Positions 15,809 to 26,449 are shown, counted from the stretch's first letter. The stretch: DNA of 64,000 nucleotides from Bacteroidota bacterium (GCA_002686705.1 NYYH01000014.1:51774-115773), one strand, 5' to 3'. The notes: generated by a model from the letters alone, not told the origin. Numbers and translations: made by a program.

Positions 15809-17557
15809 ATGAAAAAGCGATGGGTGCTTAGAGAAAAACCTGATCACGAGGTAGTTGAGCGGCTATCCAAAGAGCTTAATATAAATACTATACTTACCAC
15901 ATTACTAATTTTCCGAGGGATTACTACCTATAAAGATGCTAAGTCTTTTTTTCGACCACAACTTACTGATCTATTGGATCCATTCCTGATGAAGGATATG
16001 GACAAAGCTGTTGAACGGGTAATCTCAGCCAAAACCACGGGTGAAAAAATTATGGTTTACGGTGATTATGATGTAGATGGAACTACAGCAGTAAGTATAG
16101 TTTATTCATATTTGAAAAACACTCACAAAAAAGTTGATTTTTATATTCCCGATAGATATAAAGAAGGGTACGGTATATCCTATATTGGAATTGATTATGC
16201 TGTTGAACATGGATATAAACTTCTAATTTCTCTCGACTGTGGTATTAAGGCTGTTGAAAAGGTTGACTATGCAAAGAAGAAAGGTCTTGACATTATAATT
16301 TGCGATCATCATCGACCCGGTGAAATTATTCCTGATGCAGTAGCCGTTCTTGACCCCAAACAACCCGACTGTAACTATCCCTTTAAAGAATTGTCAGGAG
16401 CAGGAGTTGGGTTTAAATTAATTCAGGCACTTTCGATTCGATCTGAGATACCTGTTGAAAAGATTTACTCGTGCCTCGATCTTGTGGCAATAAGTATTGC
16501 TGCTGATGTAGTTACCATGGTTGGTGAAAACAGAACACTTTCTTATTTCGGTTTAAAGAATCTGAATAAAGAGCCACGTATTGGAGTTAAATCATTGCTT
16601 AAATCTGCAGGTGTCGGCAAAAAAATGAGCCTGGGAGAAGACCAATATTTTAAAAAGAAAATTACTGTTAGTGATCTGGTATTTTTGCTTGGTCCAAGGA
16701 TTAATGCTGCTGGCAGAATTGAAAGTGCCACAGATTCAGTACGATTGTTGATCAGCAACAATATAGAATACGCCGAGAAACTAGGCAAACAAATTAATGA
16801 TTTGAATACAACCCGTCGAGAGCTCGACAGTAATATTACCAAAGAAGCATTACAGATTCTCAATGAAGACAAAAACATTAACAATAAAAAAGCAACAATA
16901 GTTTATAATGATAATTGGCACAAGGGTGTTGTCGGGATTGTTGCATCTCGTCTAATTGACAGCTATTATCGACCAACAATTGTACTAACAAAAGCAGATG
17001 GAATACTTTCTGGATCGGCCAGATCTGTCAAAAATTTTGATATTTATGATGCAATAGATTCAACAAGCCATCTTCTTGAAAACTTCGGCGGACACAAATA
17101 CGCCGCAGGCCTTGCCCTTAAGCCTGAAAATCTTGATGAATTTATTAGTAAGTTTCAGGATTATGCTGATAAACATATTTCGGAGGATATGCTTGTTCCT
17201 GAAATAGAAATAGATGCCGAATTATTTATTAGCGATATTAATTTTAAGTTTTATAAAATTCTAATGCAATTTGCCCCTTTCGGCCCTGGCAATATGTCAC
17301 CTGTTTTTCAAACAAAAAATGTGATTGATACAGGTTTTGCAAAACTTGTTGGAAAGAAAGACAACAAACACCTAAAATTTTCCGTAGTACATCCTGACAG
17401 AACAGGGAATCCTGTGCCCGCAATTGCCTTTAATCAGGGTCGCCATTTGGAAGAAATGGAAAAGGGTACACCCTTTGAAATATGTTATCACATTGATGAA
17501 AATACATGGCTAGGCTCAACAACACTCCAGCTTCGAGTATTAGATATTAGGTTTTAA
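15809..17557 (+). CDS. recJ: Single-stranded-DNA-specific exonuclease RecJ
   Basis: A 582-residue 5'-3' single-strand exonuclease of recombination and mismatch repair. DHH-family motifs are clear: YGDYDVDGTTA (84-94), SLDCG, and CDHHRPG with DHH at 166-168. The DHHA1 domain follows with GGHKYAAGLAL, and the C-terminal OB-like domain completes the usual length. Stands alone between accessory genes; the 207 bp upstream contain only a weak -7 box (TATCTTTA). Confidence 0.95.
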   Translation: MKKRWVLREKPDHEVVERLSKELNINTILTTLLIFRGITTYKDAKSFFRPQLTDLLDPFLMKDMDKAVERVISAKTTGEKIMVYGDYDVDGTTAVSIVYSYLKNTHKKVDFYIPDRYKEGYGISYIGIDYAVEHGYKLLISLDCGIKAVEKVDYAKKKGLDIIICDHHRPGEIIPDAVAVLDPKQPDCNYPFKELSGAGVGFKLIQALSIRSEIPVEKIYSCLDLVAISIAADVVTMVGENRTLSYFGLKNLNKEPRIGVKSLLKSAGVGKKMSLGEDQYFKKKITVSDLVFLLGPRINAAGRIESATDSVRLLISNNIEYAEKLGKQINDLNTTRRELDSNITKEALQILNEDKNINNKKATIVYNDNWHKGVVGIVASRLIDSYYRPTIVLTKADGILSGSARSVKNFDIYDAIDSTSHLLENFGGHKYAAGLALKPENLDEFISKFQDYADKHISEDMLVPEIEIDAELFISDINFKFYKILMQFAPFGPGNMSPVFQTKNVIDTGFAKLVGKKDNKHLKFSVVHPDRTGNPVPAIAFNQGRHLEEMEKGTPFEICYHIDENTWLGSTTLQLRVLDIRF

Positions 17558-17595
17558 ATTCAAACGCTAATTTCAACCTATACCATTAAATTTCT

Positions 17596-18138
17596 TTATT
17601 TGCTATTCTGAAGATTCTTTAGTTTAAAAGCAAACGAAATCAGCACAATCCCAATAATAATGGACATAACACCTATAATTACAACAAAAACGGATGCCAG
17701 GGCAAAAGGATTAAAAAAGAGAAGTATCCCAAAAATTATAGTAAATAAGCCGCTGTAAAGTAGAAACCGTTTATCACCCTTGGTTTCTAGGCTTGCCATA
17801 ATAATTAATTGGCCAATACCAAGTAGAATTGCCCAGATTCCGACAATAAACACAAAAATTTCAAGAGTTTTTTCTGTAAAAAATGACAGAACCACACCAA
17901 GCCCAATTGTAACTATGGCGCTAATTAAATCGGTTCCATAATTTAATTTGTTTTTCATGCTTGAATATACCCCAAACATCATTGCAATACCCACAATAAT
18001 CATAACAATGCCGAAATACATAATAATAACTTTCAGAGTGTCTAATGGAGAGAAAATAGCCATTAAACCAAATAGCAAGGCAATTAATCCGTTAAAAGCC
18101 AATACCGACCAATTAATTGAATAAGAGTTTGATTTCAT
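17596..18138 (-). CDS. HdeD-family membrane protein (DUF308)
   Basis: A 180-residue protein with six predicted membrane helices arranged as repeated hydrophobic pairs (GLIALLFGLMAIF, FTIIFGILLFFNP). This is typical of HdeD/DUF308 proteins, which in enterobacteria are linked to acid resistance; the molecular role is unknown. Its 3' end faces recJ. Family assignment rests on topology and the repeated G-I-x-x-I-x-x-P pattern. Confidence 0.8.
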   Translation of the reverse strand: MKSNSYSINWSVLAFNGLIALLFGLMAIFSPLDTLKVIIMYFGIVMIIVGIAMMFGVYSSMKNKLNYGTDLISAIVTIGLGVVLSFFTEKTLEIFVFIVGIWAILLGIGQLIIMASLETKGDKRFLLYSGLFTIIFGILLFFNPFALASVFVVIIGVMSIIIGIVLISFAFKLKNLQNSK

Positions 18139-18182
18139 TTTTAAGAATATTAGTGAGCAGTAAAGATAACTTATTTCTGGAT

Positions 18183-18214
18183 TTGGATTTTTATTAAAGA
18201 ATAGTCTAATTTTG
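18183..18214 (+). promoter_or_regulatory. Promoter for the secreted esterase gene
   Basis: TTG at 18183-18185 and TAATTTTG at 18207-18214 are 21 bp apart, matching Bacteroidota promoter geometry. The leader to the ATG at 18282 would be about 60 bases. Confidence 0.5.
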
Positions 18215-18281
18215 TATTAACATAACAAATAAAAGGAGCAAAAAGGCTGAGAACAAGGTAGTAATAACCAAACTTAACACC

Positions 18282-19679
18282 ATGAACAGAATTAGCATTT
18301 TTCTAGTAATCATTTTTTCCTGTACCGCATTAATAGGCCAAGTGACATTCATAATCAGCTCATTACCGGAATCGACACCCTCCGAGGATATAATATATCT
18401 AGCAGGAGATCTGAATTCATGGAATCCCGGAAATCCTGATTTCGCACTTGAAAAAAACACTGATGAATTGTGGTTTATAACACTTCCTGGACAACCTGAT
18501 GGAAGTCAAATAGAATTTAAGTTTACCCGTGGTGATTGGGGTACTGTTGAAAAAGGAGCCAACGGCGAAGAAATAGCAAATCGAGAATTTACTTTCGGGA
18601 ATGGCGACACCGTTTATGTTGAGATATTAACTTGGGCCGATACGGGTGGGAGCGGTAGCTCAACTGCAGCCGAAAATGTGTTCATTATAGATGAAAACTT
18701 TTATATTCCACAATTAGACCGCACCAGGCGAATATGGATTTATCTTCCCCCCGATTATGATAATTCCAATGAACATTACCCAGTGTTATATATGCACGAT
18801 GGGCAAAATCTTTTCGATGCGTTTACCTCCTATTTAGGAGAATGGGAAATTGATGAGACCCTGAACGAACTTGCCGAAGATGGTTATCAGGTGCCTATTG
18901 TCGTAGGAATTGATAACGGAGGAGAGGAAAGAATGAATGAGTATAATCCATGGGTAAACCCACAGTATGGAGGAGGGCAAGGAGATGAGTATATCGACTT
19001 TCTTGTATTTAACTTAAAACCGTATATTGATAAAAACTATCGAACCTTGTCAGGAAAGGAAAATACGGGTATAATGGGAAGTTCCATGGGGGGGTTAATT
19101 TCACAATACGGCGCACTTAAATTTCAGGATGTTTTTAGCAAATCAGGAATTTTTTCTCCAGCTTACTGGACAGCTGACTCGATATGGGCATTTACAAATG
19201 AAACAGGCAAACAGCAAAACATGAAACTTTTTCAGTTAATAGGTGGTGAGGAAGGATCTGGTGCGATAGATGATATGTGGGCTATGCATAATGTATTCAC
19301 AGATCTTGGATTTAGTGAAAATGAACTTTTTTCAATTGAAGTAGAGAACGGACAACACAATGAAGCCTTCTGGAAGGAACAATTTGCCGATGCTTACTTA
19401 TGGATGTATACTTCTTTTGCCAATGACATTAACGAAATTATCAGAAGTGTAGAAATGGAAATAACCCCAAACCCTGCTAAAAATTATATTACGCTAGACA
19501 GTAATAAATTTGGAAACAACGACAGCCTTGAGATAATTGATATGAGGGGAAGAAAAATCATGAACCTTAATATTGGCGACAATGGAAAGGTTGACGTTAA
19601 GGGATTAAATCCGGGCAGTTATATATTGATTATTAAAACAAAAGAGAGAACTTATTACGGAAAGTTTATAAAGATATAA
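18282..19679 (+). CDS. Secreted esterase with N-terminal carbohydrate-binding-like domain and type 9 sorting domain
   Basis: A 465-residue exported protein. Residues 1-20 are a signal peptide. Residues 20-115 resemble a CBM20/CBM48-type beta-sandwich (IIYLAGDLNSWNPG). Residues 120-390 are an EsteraseD/IroE-like alpha/beta hydrolase with the nucleophile in GSSMGG and a catalytic histidine probably in NGQHNEAFW. The last 75 residues are a type 9 secretion sorting domain (ITPNPAKNYITLDSN ... GSYILIIKTKERTYYGKF). It probably deacylates an extracellular polysaccharide or ester; the substrate is unknown. Confidence 0.88.
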   Translation: MNRISIFLVIIFSCTALIGQVTFIISSLPESTPSEDIIYLAGDLNSWNPGNPDFALEKNTDELWFITLPGQPDGSQIEFKFTRGDWGTVEKGANGEEIANREFTFGNGDTVYVEILTWADTGGSGSSTAAENVFIIDENFYIPQLDRTRRIWIYLPPDYDNSNEHYPVLYMHDGQNLFDAFTSYLGEWEIDETLNELAEDGYQVPIVVGIDNGGEERMNEYNPWVNPQYGGGQGDEYIDFLVFNLKPYIDKNYRTLSGKENTGIMGSSMGGLISQYGALKFQDVFSKSGIFSPAYWTADSIWAFTNETGKQQNMKLFQLIGGEEGSGAIDDMWAMHNVFTDLGFSENELFSIEVENGQHNEAFWKEQFADAYLWMYTSFANDINEIIRSVEMEITPNPAKNYITLDSNKFGNNDSLEIIDMRGRKIMNLNIGDNGKVDVKGLNPGSYILIIKTKERTYYGKFIKI

Positions 19680-19751
19680 GAAGTTTCAAAACAAAAAACC
19701 ATCTCCAAATTAACAAATCGGAAGTAGATTTTAATTAGCCAATTTATAATC

Positions 19752-20744
19752 TCAGTCAATAGCCCATTTTAAATAAATAGAACCCCAGGTAAATCCACCA
19801 CCAAAAGCAGCAAGAATAAGATTATCGCCTTTTTTTAATTTTGGAGCCCATTCAAAAAGACACATTGGAATTGTTCCATTAGTAGTATTGCCATACCGCT
19901 CTATATTGATCATCACCTTCTCCCTTTCAATACCCATACGTCTTGCAGTAGCATCAATTATACGCATATTTGCCTGATGAGGAACAAGGTATGCAACATC
20001 TTCTGCCTTAAGATTATTCCTCTCCATTATTTCAGCTGAAACATCTGCCATTTTAGTAACAGCAAATTTAAATACGGACTGCCCCTCTTGAAAAATAAAA
20101 TGTTCGCGCGCATCAATAGTTTCATGTGTTGGAGGTTTTGCCGAACCACCAGCTTTTTGATGTAGGTGGGGTATTCCTACACCATCACTATATAAAGCAG
20201 AATCGATAATTCCTAGATTTTCAGTTGTTGGCTCTAATAATACAGCACCGCCAGCATCTCCAAATAATATACACGTTGTCCGATCAGTATAATCAACAAT
20301 TGAGGACATTTTATCTGCACCAACAATTATAACTTTTTTATATTGTCCTGACTCAACAAATCTTCGGCCAGTTTCAAGGGCATAAAGAAACCCTGAACAA
20401 GCCGCGTTTAAATCGTAACTAAAAGCATTCTTAATTCCAATATTTTCACTAATAATCGTAGCTGTTGCAGGAAACAACATGTCGGGGGTTGCTGTGGCAC
20501 AGATTATTAATTCAATTTCATCAGGAGAAGTATTTGTTTTTTTAAGCAAACCTTCAACTGCTTTTGCACCAATAACCGATGTTCCCTGTCCTTCACCTTT
20601 TAGTATGTGTCTTTCTTTTACCCCAGTACGTGTAACGATCCATTCATCTGAAGTATCCACTAAAGTTTCAAGCTCTTTATTTGTCAGAATATATTCAGGA
20701 ACCCACGCGTGTATTCCGGTTATAGCTGCATTAATTTTTGACAT
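19752..20744 (-). CDS. fabH: 3-oxoacyl-[acyl-carrier-protein] synthase III
   Basis: A 330-residue condensing enzyme that starts fatty acid chains from acetyl-CoA (or a branched acyl-CoA) and malonyl-ACP. The triad is visible: Cys116 in [10 protein letters not shown], His in VPHQANMRI and Asn in RYGNTTNGT, and the C-terminal GGGFTWGS is typical. I start at the ATG at 20744; the longer frame adds ten residues absent from the family. It is the last gene of the yceD-rpmF-fabH unit. plsX, often present between rpmF and fabH, is missing. Confidence 0.94.
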   Translation of the reverse strand: MSKINAAITGIHAWVPEYILTNKELETLVDTSDEWIVTRTGVKERHILKGEGQGTSVIGAKAVEGLLKKTNTSPDEIELIICATATPDMLFPATATIISENIGIKNAFSYDLNAACSGFLYALETGRRFVESGQYKKVIIVGADKMSSIVDYTDRTTCILFGDAGGAVLLEPTTENLGIIDSALYSDGVGIPHLHQKAGGSAKPPTHETIDAREHFIFQEGQSVFKFAVTKMADVSAEIMERNNLKAEDVAYLVPHQANMRIIDATARRMGIEREKVMINIERYGNTTNGTIPMCLFEWAPKLKKGDNLILAAFGGGFTWGSIYLKWAID

Positions 20745-20929
20745 ACGTTGTTTTTTCAAATTATTGAGGCTCAAAAATACAAATTTTCAATTGGCATTTT
20801 AAAACATAAAAATTATGGTCTAAACTAAAATAAACTCCTGAACAGAAAAACATCCTAGAGTTTATTATTATTATCTTGACCAATTATCAAAATTATTAAT
20901 TCTAAAAATCGGTTAAAAAGACTGTTTAT

Positions 20930-21121
20930 TTATTCCGCCTTGGCGTTTTCAACAACAAGTTTACCTTTATAATACATATCACCGTCAACATAATAAGCAC
21001 GGTGGTAAACATGAATTGTTCCGGTGGTAGAGCACGTTGCTAATTGAGGAGATTCGGCCTTATAATGAGTCCTTCTCTTATCTCTCCTGGTTTTCGAAAT
21101 TTTTCGTTTTGGATGTGCCAT
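20930..21121 (-). CDS. rpmF: 50S ribosomal protein L32
   Basis: A 63-residue basic protein beginning [17 protein letters not shown], the conserved L32 N-terminus, with [15 protein letters not shown] in the middle. Only one cysteine remains, so this is the zinc-independent form. It lies 24 bp after yceD in the usual yceD-rpmF pair. Confidence 0.95.
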   Translation of the reverse strand: MAHPKRKISKTRRDKRRTHYKAESPQLATCSTTGTIHVYHRAYYVDGDMYYKGKLVVENAKAE

Positions 21122-21145
21122 TTTTATTTCTTTATTTAATTAATT

Positions 21146-21652
21146 TTATTCTATATTTATGTTCTTTAAAGCGTCCCATCGAAGATCACTTTTTTGTTCT
21201 GAGTACTTATTGAGTTGATTTATCATTTCCGCATTACATTTTTCGTTGCCAATCGCATCATTAGCATGGGCTTTCTTAATGGGTAACATTAAATTTACAT
21301 ACTCATAAATGAACTGACCAAGATCAATATTACTTTCTGATGAAGGAATTACAATAACTTCTTCAGAAATTTCCTCAAATTGCTCGCCATATTTTACAAT
21401 CAACCTAAAAGAATTTTCTACATTAAGATTGAATTTATCCAGGCAACGATCGCATTGCAGTTCAATATAACCAGTAAAATAAAACCGAATGTTCAACAAG
21501 TTTGATTCTACCATTAAATCTACAACAAGGTTTAACAACCCTTTGTCAGCATCTAAGTTCTCAAAATTAGCAAAGAACGGATCGTCAATTTTATAAGTAT
21601 AGCAGTGACTTCCCAAACTTAAACCTTTAATCGGTATTATATATTCTACCAT
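21146..21652 (-). CDS. YceD/DUF177 family protein
   Basis: A 168-residue protein of the DUF177 (YceD) family, commonly cotranscribed with rpmF and implicated in 23S rRNA accumulation in plants and bacteria. The core motif ELQCDRCLDKF (CxxC) is present, with an acidic middle section (EEISEEVIVIPSSESNIDLGQFIYEYVNLMLP) as in relatives. I chose the ATG at 21652 (MVEYIIPIKGL); the frame is open six codons further upstream, but those residues are not conserved. Confidence 0.88.
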   Translation of the reverse strand: MVEYIIPIKGLSLGSHCYTYKIDDPFFANFENLDADKGLLNLVVDLMVESNLLNIRFYFTGYIELQCDRCLDKFNLNVENSFRLIVKYGEQFEEISEEVIVIPSSESNIDLGQFIYEYVNLMLPIKKAHANDAIGNEKCNAEMINQLNKYSEQKSDLRWDALKNINIE

Positions 21653-21681
21653 CTTCTTCACCCTACACAAAATTCGGGCGA

Positions 21682-21712
21682 CAAATTTACACCGAATTAT
21701 TAGGATTTACAA
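21682..21712 (-). promoter_or_regulatory. Promoter of the yceD-rpmF-fabH operon
   Basis: On the minus strand, TTG (21710-21712) and TAAATTTG (21682-21689) are 20 bp apart. The predicted start lies about 23 bp before the ATG at 21652, supporting that start. Confidence 0.6.
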
Positions 21713-21919
21713 ACATTTTAAAACAGAATAAATTGTGGTATAATATTCTTGCCTTTAATTAAAACTCCGTTAATCAATAAATCCTAGTATCAAATTTTTC
21801 ATTATAGGTTGAGCACCACAACCCCAAACACCTCTAATACATTCAAAGATAGGCGAATACACGAATAATGCAATTACAAAAAAATATTAATTTTTATTAC
21901 AATTATGAACAAATCTATC

Positions 21920-21927
21920 TAAATTTG
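21920..21927 (+). promoter_or_regulatory. -7 promoter box for the proline dehydrogenase gene
   Basis: TAAATTTG fits TAnnTTTG. It lies inside the frame that would encode the longer N-terminus of the next gene, so translation must start downstream, at the ATG at 21949. Confidence 0.5.
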
Positions 21928-21948
21928 CGGCTATATAAATTTGAACTT

Positions 21949-22872
21949 ATGCCTATGATGTTCATCAATAAATTAATAGCCTCTGCTTTACCCCTGATGC
22001 CCCAAAGACTTGTCTGGATTTTTTCTAGCAGATACATTGCCGGCCAGAATCTCGATGAAGCCATAAAAGCTGCTAAAAAGATGAATAACGAGGGAAATAT
22101 GGTTACAATTGATTTGCTTGGTGAGTTTATCACAGAGATGACTGAAGCTGAAAGAAACAGAGATGATTATATTGAAATTATTAATAGTGTTGAAAAAAAT
22201 GATATTGATGGCAACTATTCATTAAAACCAACAATGTTCGGATTGTTAATTGATAAGCATGCTTGTTATAGAATAATAAGAGACATAGTTAAAAAAGCTG
22301 TTGAATTTGATAATTTTGTACGGATTGACATGGAGGATTCCCAATGTGTTGATTTAGAAATAGAACTATTCAGAAAACTTAAAAAAGAATTTCCAAAAAA
22401 TGTAGGACTGGTTCTTCAGGCATATATGCGCCGCACTATGGACGATATTAATGGGATGTTAGATTTGAACACAACCGAAAATCCTGTAAATTTTAGATTG
22501 TGTAAAGGAATTTATGTAGAGCCTGAAAACATTGCTTATAAAAAGTATGATGAAATAAACAATCATTTTCTGAAAGATCTTGAGCACATGTTCAAAAAAG
22601 GCATTTATCCTGGGATAGCTACACACGACGAAAAACTCGTAAACGGAGCATATAAACTTATTGAAAAATATAATGTTCAAAATGATAAATTTGAATTTCA
22701 AATGTTATATGGCGTCACGCCGGCATTACGAAAATCGATTCAGGATAAGGGTTATAGAATGCGTATTTATGTACCATTTGGCAAGCAATGGTTTGCATAT
22801 TCAACCCGCCGATTGAAAGAAAACCCAAAAATGGCACAGGAGATAATTAAAGCCCTGTTTGTTAGAGGGTAG
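21949..22872 (+). CDS. Proline dehydrogenase
   Basis: A 307-residue FAD enzyme oxidising proline to pyrroline-5-carboxylate, membrane-associated in most bacteria. Family motifs are RLCKGIYVEPENIAYK, GIATHDEKLV, FEFQMLYGV, RIYVPFGKQWFAY and the terminal S-T-R-R-L-K-E-N-P. The frame opens at 21868, but the first 27 residues are unlike the family and contain the promoter, so I start at MPMMFINKL. No pyrroline-5-carboxylate dehydrogenase gene is adjacent. Confidence 0.88.
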   Translation: MPMMFINKLIASALPLMPQRLVWIFSSRYIAGQNLDEAIKAAKKMNNEGNMVTIDLLGEFITEMTEAERNRDDYIEIINSVEKNDIDGNYSLKPTMFGLLIDKHACYRIIRDIVKKAVEFDNFVRIDMEDSQCVDLEIELFRKLKKEFPKNVGLVLQAYMRRTMDDINGMLDLNTTENPVNFRLCKGIYVEPENIAYKKYDEINNHFLKDLEHMFKKGIYPGIATHDEKLVNGAYKLIEKYNVQNDKFEFQMLYGVTPALRKSIQDKGYRMRIYVPFGKQWFAYSTRRLKENPKMAQEIIKALFVRG

Positions 22873-22939
22873 GTAGATTACTTCTATTCTCCGTGTGATC
22901 TCAAACCACTTCAAATATTACTTCACATAGACCAAAAAA

Positions 22940-25900
22940 CTAGTGAATCTCTTGTCCCTCCATCCAGGGAGCTCCAGCATCGATAAGTTGTTTTTCAAGT
23001 GCTGGAATCTCCAATTCAATAATATTCTCTAATACTATTAATATTTTCTTAAATTCACTTTTTGCAATATCTAAACTTCTTATATGTGTAGGAGTGGGGC
23101 CGTATGTAGAGTTTTTAACTCCCGATGAGGCACTTCTTAATCTACTCATAACAGTTGGTTTTGTTTTTTCTCCGATTTCATTCTTTGACCTGTTACCATA
23201 AAGCCTTTCGTTAATGTCAAGCAATTGTTGATTTATAGAATAAACCTTCTTATCCAGATCTCCTGGTTTAATATTCGTGACAGCGATAGCTTTTTTCATT
23301 CCGGCAACCCTTCTTTTAGCATTGTCTAAAACTATCCGCAATGCAGATGTTGCCATCCTCATGTCATCCACCTCGTCCCAAAAAGCTACAGTTTTTTCAG
23401 GAGAAGATCCTTCAAGGGTTCCTTTATTCATTTTATTTACCATGAAAGTCACCGGTTCAGACAATTCAGTTATTTCACCATTAATTCTTTTTGAAATACT
23501 TACAGTATAGCTTCCAGGCAGAACAAGATTGCCACCGCGTGATGATGGTGGATCATAAACCGAACTGTTATGTATATTGATAGCTGAGGCATAAGGCTTA
23601 CGTAAATCCCAAGCTACTCTATGAAAACCTTTGCCTGCAGGTCCTTCAATACGCCGAACAACATTTCCTTCACTATCTTTAATTGTCATTAAGATAATTG
23701 GAGTTTCTTCCCTGCGTTCTTCTTCAACTTTTTCCCAGCCTGGAAAGGGCACATTCTTTTTTTCTTTTATAAGTTTTTTCTCATTTTTTTTACGTGCAGT
23801 TTTTTTAGTACTATAGCCTTCAGAAAGATAATAGGTAAATACCGCACCAAACGGAGGATTAGGAGCCAAAAAATATGATGCTCCCTGTGAACCTTTGCCC
23901 CAAAAAGTTGATGAGGGACGAGGAATATACCACCAGGCATCACGGGTTGGGAAAAGCGTTGCTTCTTCTTTTAGCTGATCTGGATTTATGTGGCGTAATG
24001 CACTATAATCATCTAGCACAAAAAAACTACGGCCAAATGATGCTCCAATCAAATCATTTTCACGTTTTTGGATTGCTAAATCGCGAAATGAAATAGTGGG
24101 GACATTTCCTTTAAGTTTTACCCACTGATCTCCACCATCAATTGTGAAATATATTCCAAATTCAGTTCCGGCAAACATAAGTTCGGGCTTTATATGATCT
24201 TGAACAATACGCCAAACAAGTGTTTTTTTTGGGATATTTCCGGTAATAGATTGCCACTTATTTCCACGATCAGTGCTTTTAATTATATAGGGATTAAAAT
24301 CACCATTTTTATGATTATCAAGCACAACATAAACAGTATTTGAGTCATGTAAATCTGCTTTTATGTCGTTTACAAATGCTGTAGCCGGAACATCGGGAAG
24401 CTTATCAACTTCAATTTTTCGCCAACTTACACCACCATCTTCTGTAACTTGTAACAGACCGTCATCAGTTCCAGCGTAAATTAAACCTTCACGCAAAGGG
24501 GATTCTGCTAATGAAGTAATAGTATTATAGTTTGACATGGCACTTACATCCCATGGCGAATCCCAGCTCCATGTTATGTCCATAACGGGCAAAGTAATCC
24601 GCTCCTGATTTAGAGTAAGGTCGCCCGAAATACTTGTCCAGCTATCTCCCCTGTCTTCAGATCGCCATACCCTTTGAGATGCAAAATATAATCTTGAAGG
24701 AGAATGTGGACTAACCAATATTGGTGCATCCCAGTTATATCGCTCATAGTCTTCACCTGCTTCTGGTTGAGGCTGAATAAACACAATTTCTCCAGTTGCC
24801 CGATCGGTACGGTTTAAATTACCTTCTTGCCATTCTGAATAAACAATATTTGGATTTCCCGGCTCTGTAGCGGGCTGATGTCCATCTGCAAAAAGGGTCA
24901 TAACCCAATCGGCATTGGTAATACCGCTTCGATTATCTGTACGGGAGGGCCCCCCCTGGGTGCCATTATCTTGTGTGCCACCATAAATATTGTAGAATGG
25001 CATAGCATCATCAACAGCTAATTTGTAATACTGCGTGAGTGGCAAATTTGCCATAAACCGCCAGTTTTCTGCAAGATCGAAACTTTCATAGACACCCCCA
25101 TCACAACCAACAAGCAGATAATCGGGATCATCTTTTCGAAATGCAATTGCGTGATTATCTGAATGCTTATTCTTCTCCTTCAACCTCCGAAAAGTTTTTC
25201 CTCCATCATCAGAGACTTGGATTCTTACATCGGCTAGATAAATCCTATCAAACTGATGAGGACTTGCATAAAGTTCCTGATAATAATGTGGACCTGTAGC
25301 TCCTGAAACTGCACCGGATTGTTTGGACCATGATGAACCGCGATTATCTGAACGGAATACTCCACCCGTGCGTCGATCAAGTTCAATGGCTGCATAGATT
25401 ACATCGGGTTTTTGTGGAGAAATAACAAGTCCTATTTTACCTAAATTTGAGCTGGGAAGACCTTTAGTAAGTTTTTCCCATGTAAGACCACCATCATTTG
25501 ACCGGTGAATACCTGATCCGGGACCACCACCCATATAAGCTGCAACAGTACGCCCACGTTGCCATGTAGCAGCATACATTAATTCAGGGTTTCGTGGATC
25601 GATACTTATATCAGTAACACCAGTCCATTCTTCATCGCCAAGTGTTTTATTCCATGATTTTCCACCATCAATCGACTTAAACAAACCACGATCACCACCT
25701 TTAGACCAAAGAGGACCTTGAGCGGCAACCCAAATTATATCAGAATTTTCAGGGTGAACAATTATTTTTGAAATGTGCTGCGATTCACTTAATCCCATGT
25801 TTTTCCATGAGTTACCGTCATCATTGCTACGATATATTCCATCCCCATAACCAACATGGCGTCCACCAACATTCTCACCTGTACCTACCCAAACAATATG

Positions 25901-26212
25901 TGGATTATTTGGATCGACAGCAACACAACCAATTGAATATACTTTTTGGCCATCAAAAATTGGAGTCCATGTGGTTCCAGAATTTGTTGTCTTCCAAACA
26001 CCTCCTGATCCCGCACATACATACCAGATGTTATTGTTTTGAGGATGTATGGCAATATCCGATATCCGGCCAGACATCAATGCAGGGCCAATATTTCTGA
26101 ACTTTAAACCTGTAAATGTTTTGGCTTTAAGAGTGTCTTTTGAAGTGGTTTTTTGAGCCGAAAGGCCTATAAGTAAACCTAGCATAAAAATTAATGTAAT
26201 AAGTTTTTTCAT
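22940..26212 (-). CDS. Secreted BNR/sortilin-type repeat protein
   Basis: A 1090-residue exported protein with a signal peptide (residues 1-19). At least ten BNR-like repeats of the form S-x-D-x-G-x-x-W build one or two beta-propellers over residues 30-730 (for example SNDDGNSWKN, SIDGGKSWNK, SNDGGLTWEK, TEDGGVSWRK, TIDGGDQWVK). It resembles VPS10/sortilin-like glycosyl-hydrolase-related proteins widespread in Bacteroidota. A lysine-rich linker (about 800-830), an Ig/FlgD-like region (IEGPAGKGFHRVAWDLRKPY) and a helical C-terminus follow. The enzymatic role is not established. Confidence 0.85.
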   Translation of the reverse strand: MKKLITLIFMLGLLIGLSAQKTTSKDTLKAKTFTGLKFRNIGPALMSGRISDIAIHPQNNNIWYVCAGSGGVWKTTNSGTTWTPIFDGQKVYSIGCVAVDPNNPHIVWVGTGENVGGRHVGYGDGIYRSNDDGNSWKNMGLSESQHISKIIVHPENSDIIWVAAQGPLWSKGGDRGLFKSIDGGKSWNKTLGDEEWTGVTDISIDPRNPELMYAATWQRGRTVAAYMGGGPGSGIHRSNDGGLTWEKLTKGLPSSNLGKIGLVISPQKPDVIYAAIELDRRTGGVFRSDNRGSSWSKQSGAVSGATGPHYYQELYASPHQFDRIYLADVRIQVSDDGGKTFRRLKEKNKHSDNHAIAFRKDDPDYLLVGCDGGVYESFDLAENWRFMANLPLTQYYKLAVDDAMPFYNIYGGTQDNGTQGGPSRTDNRSGITNADWVMTLFADGHQPATEPGNPNIVYSEWQEGNLNRTDRATGEIVFIQPQPEAGEDYERYNWDAPILVSPHSPSRLYFASQRVWRSEDRGDSWTSISGDLTLNQERITLPVMDITWSWDSPWDVSAMSNYNTITSLAESPLREGLIYAGTDDGLLQVTEDGGVSWRKIEVDKLPDVPATAFVNDIKADLHDSNTVYVVLDNHKNGDFNPYIIKSTDRGNKWQSITGNIPKKTLVWRIVQDHIKPELMFAGTEFGIYFTIDGGDQWVKLKGNVPTISFRDLAIQKRENDLIGASFGRSFFVLDDYSALRHINPDQLKEEATLFPTRDAWWYIPRPSSTFWGKGSQGASYFLAPNPPFGAVFTYYLSEGYSTKKTARKKNEKKLIKEKKNVPFPGWEKVEEERREETPIILMTIKDSEGNVVRRIEGPAGKGFHRVAWDLRKPYASAINIHNSSVYDPPSSRGGNLVLPGSYTVSISKRINGEITELSEPVTFMVNKMNKGTLEGSSPEKTVAFWDEVDDMRMATSALRIVLDNAKRRVAGMKKAIAVTNIKPGDLDKKVYSINQQLLDINERLYGNRSKNEIGEKTKPTVMSRLRSASSGVKNSTYGPTPTHIRSLDIAKSEFKKILIVLENIIELEIPALEKQLIDAGAPWMEGQEIH

Positions 26213-26243
26213 GGAATAGTAAGTTTGTGCAAGTATGAGAGAC

Positions 26244-26251
26244 CAAATATA
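26244..26251 (-). promoter_or_regulatory. -7 promoter box for the BNR-repeat gene
   Basis: Reads TATATTTG on the minus strand, 31 bp before the ATG at 26212. No well-spaced -33 element was identified. Confidence 0.4.
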
Positions 26252-26434
26252 GTAAAATTGAATAGGTCGCTTAAATCAAGGAATAGTCTTGTTGATTGAA
26301 TGTTTTCAATATTATAATCATATCAGATAGATAAGTATATAGAAAACAACAAACTAGATTTAATTAATTTTCACATGATAGCTTGGCTATAGCAGTATAC
26401 TTATTTGTCTTTCCAACCGTTTTTAATAATAAAC

Positions 26435-26442
26435 TAAATTTG
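26435..26442 (+). promoter_or_regulatory. -7 promoter box for the 26516 gene pair
   Basis: TAAATTTG fits the consensus. Transcription would start near 26450, exactly at the first base of the inverted repeat that follows. The rest of the 303-base spacer (26213-26515) shows no gene. Confidence 0.45.
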
Positions 26443-26449
26443 CACTCCC

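Noticed and set aside
21868..21948. Longer N-terminus for proline dehydrogenase
   Set aside because: The extra codons contain a TAnnTTTG promoter box and encode residues unlike the family.
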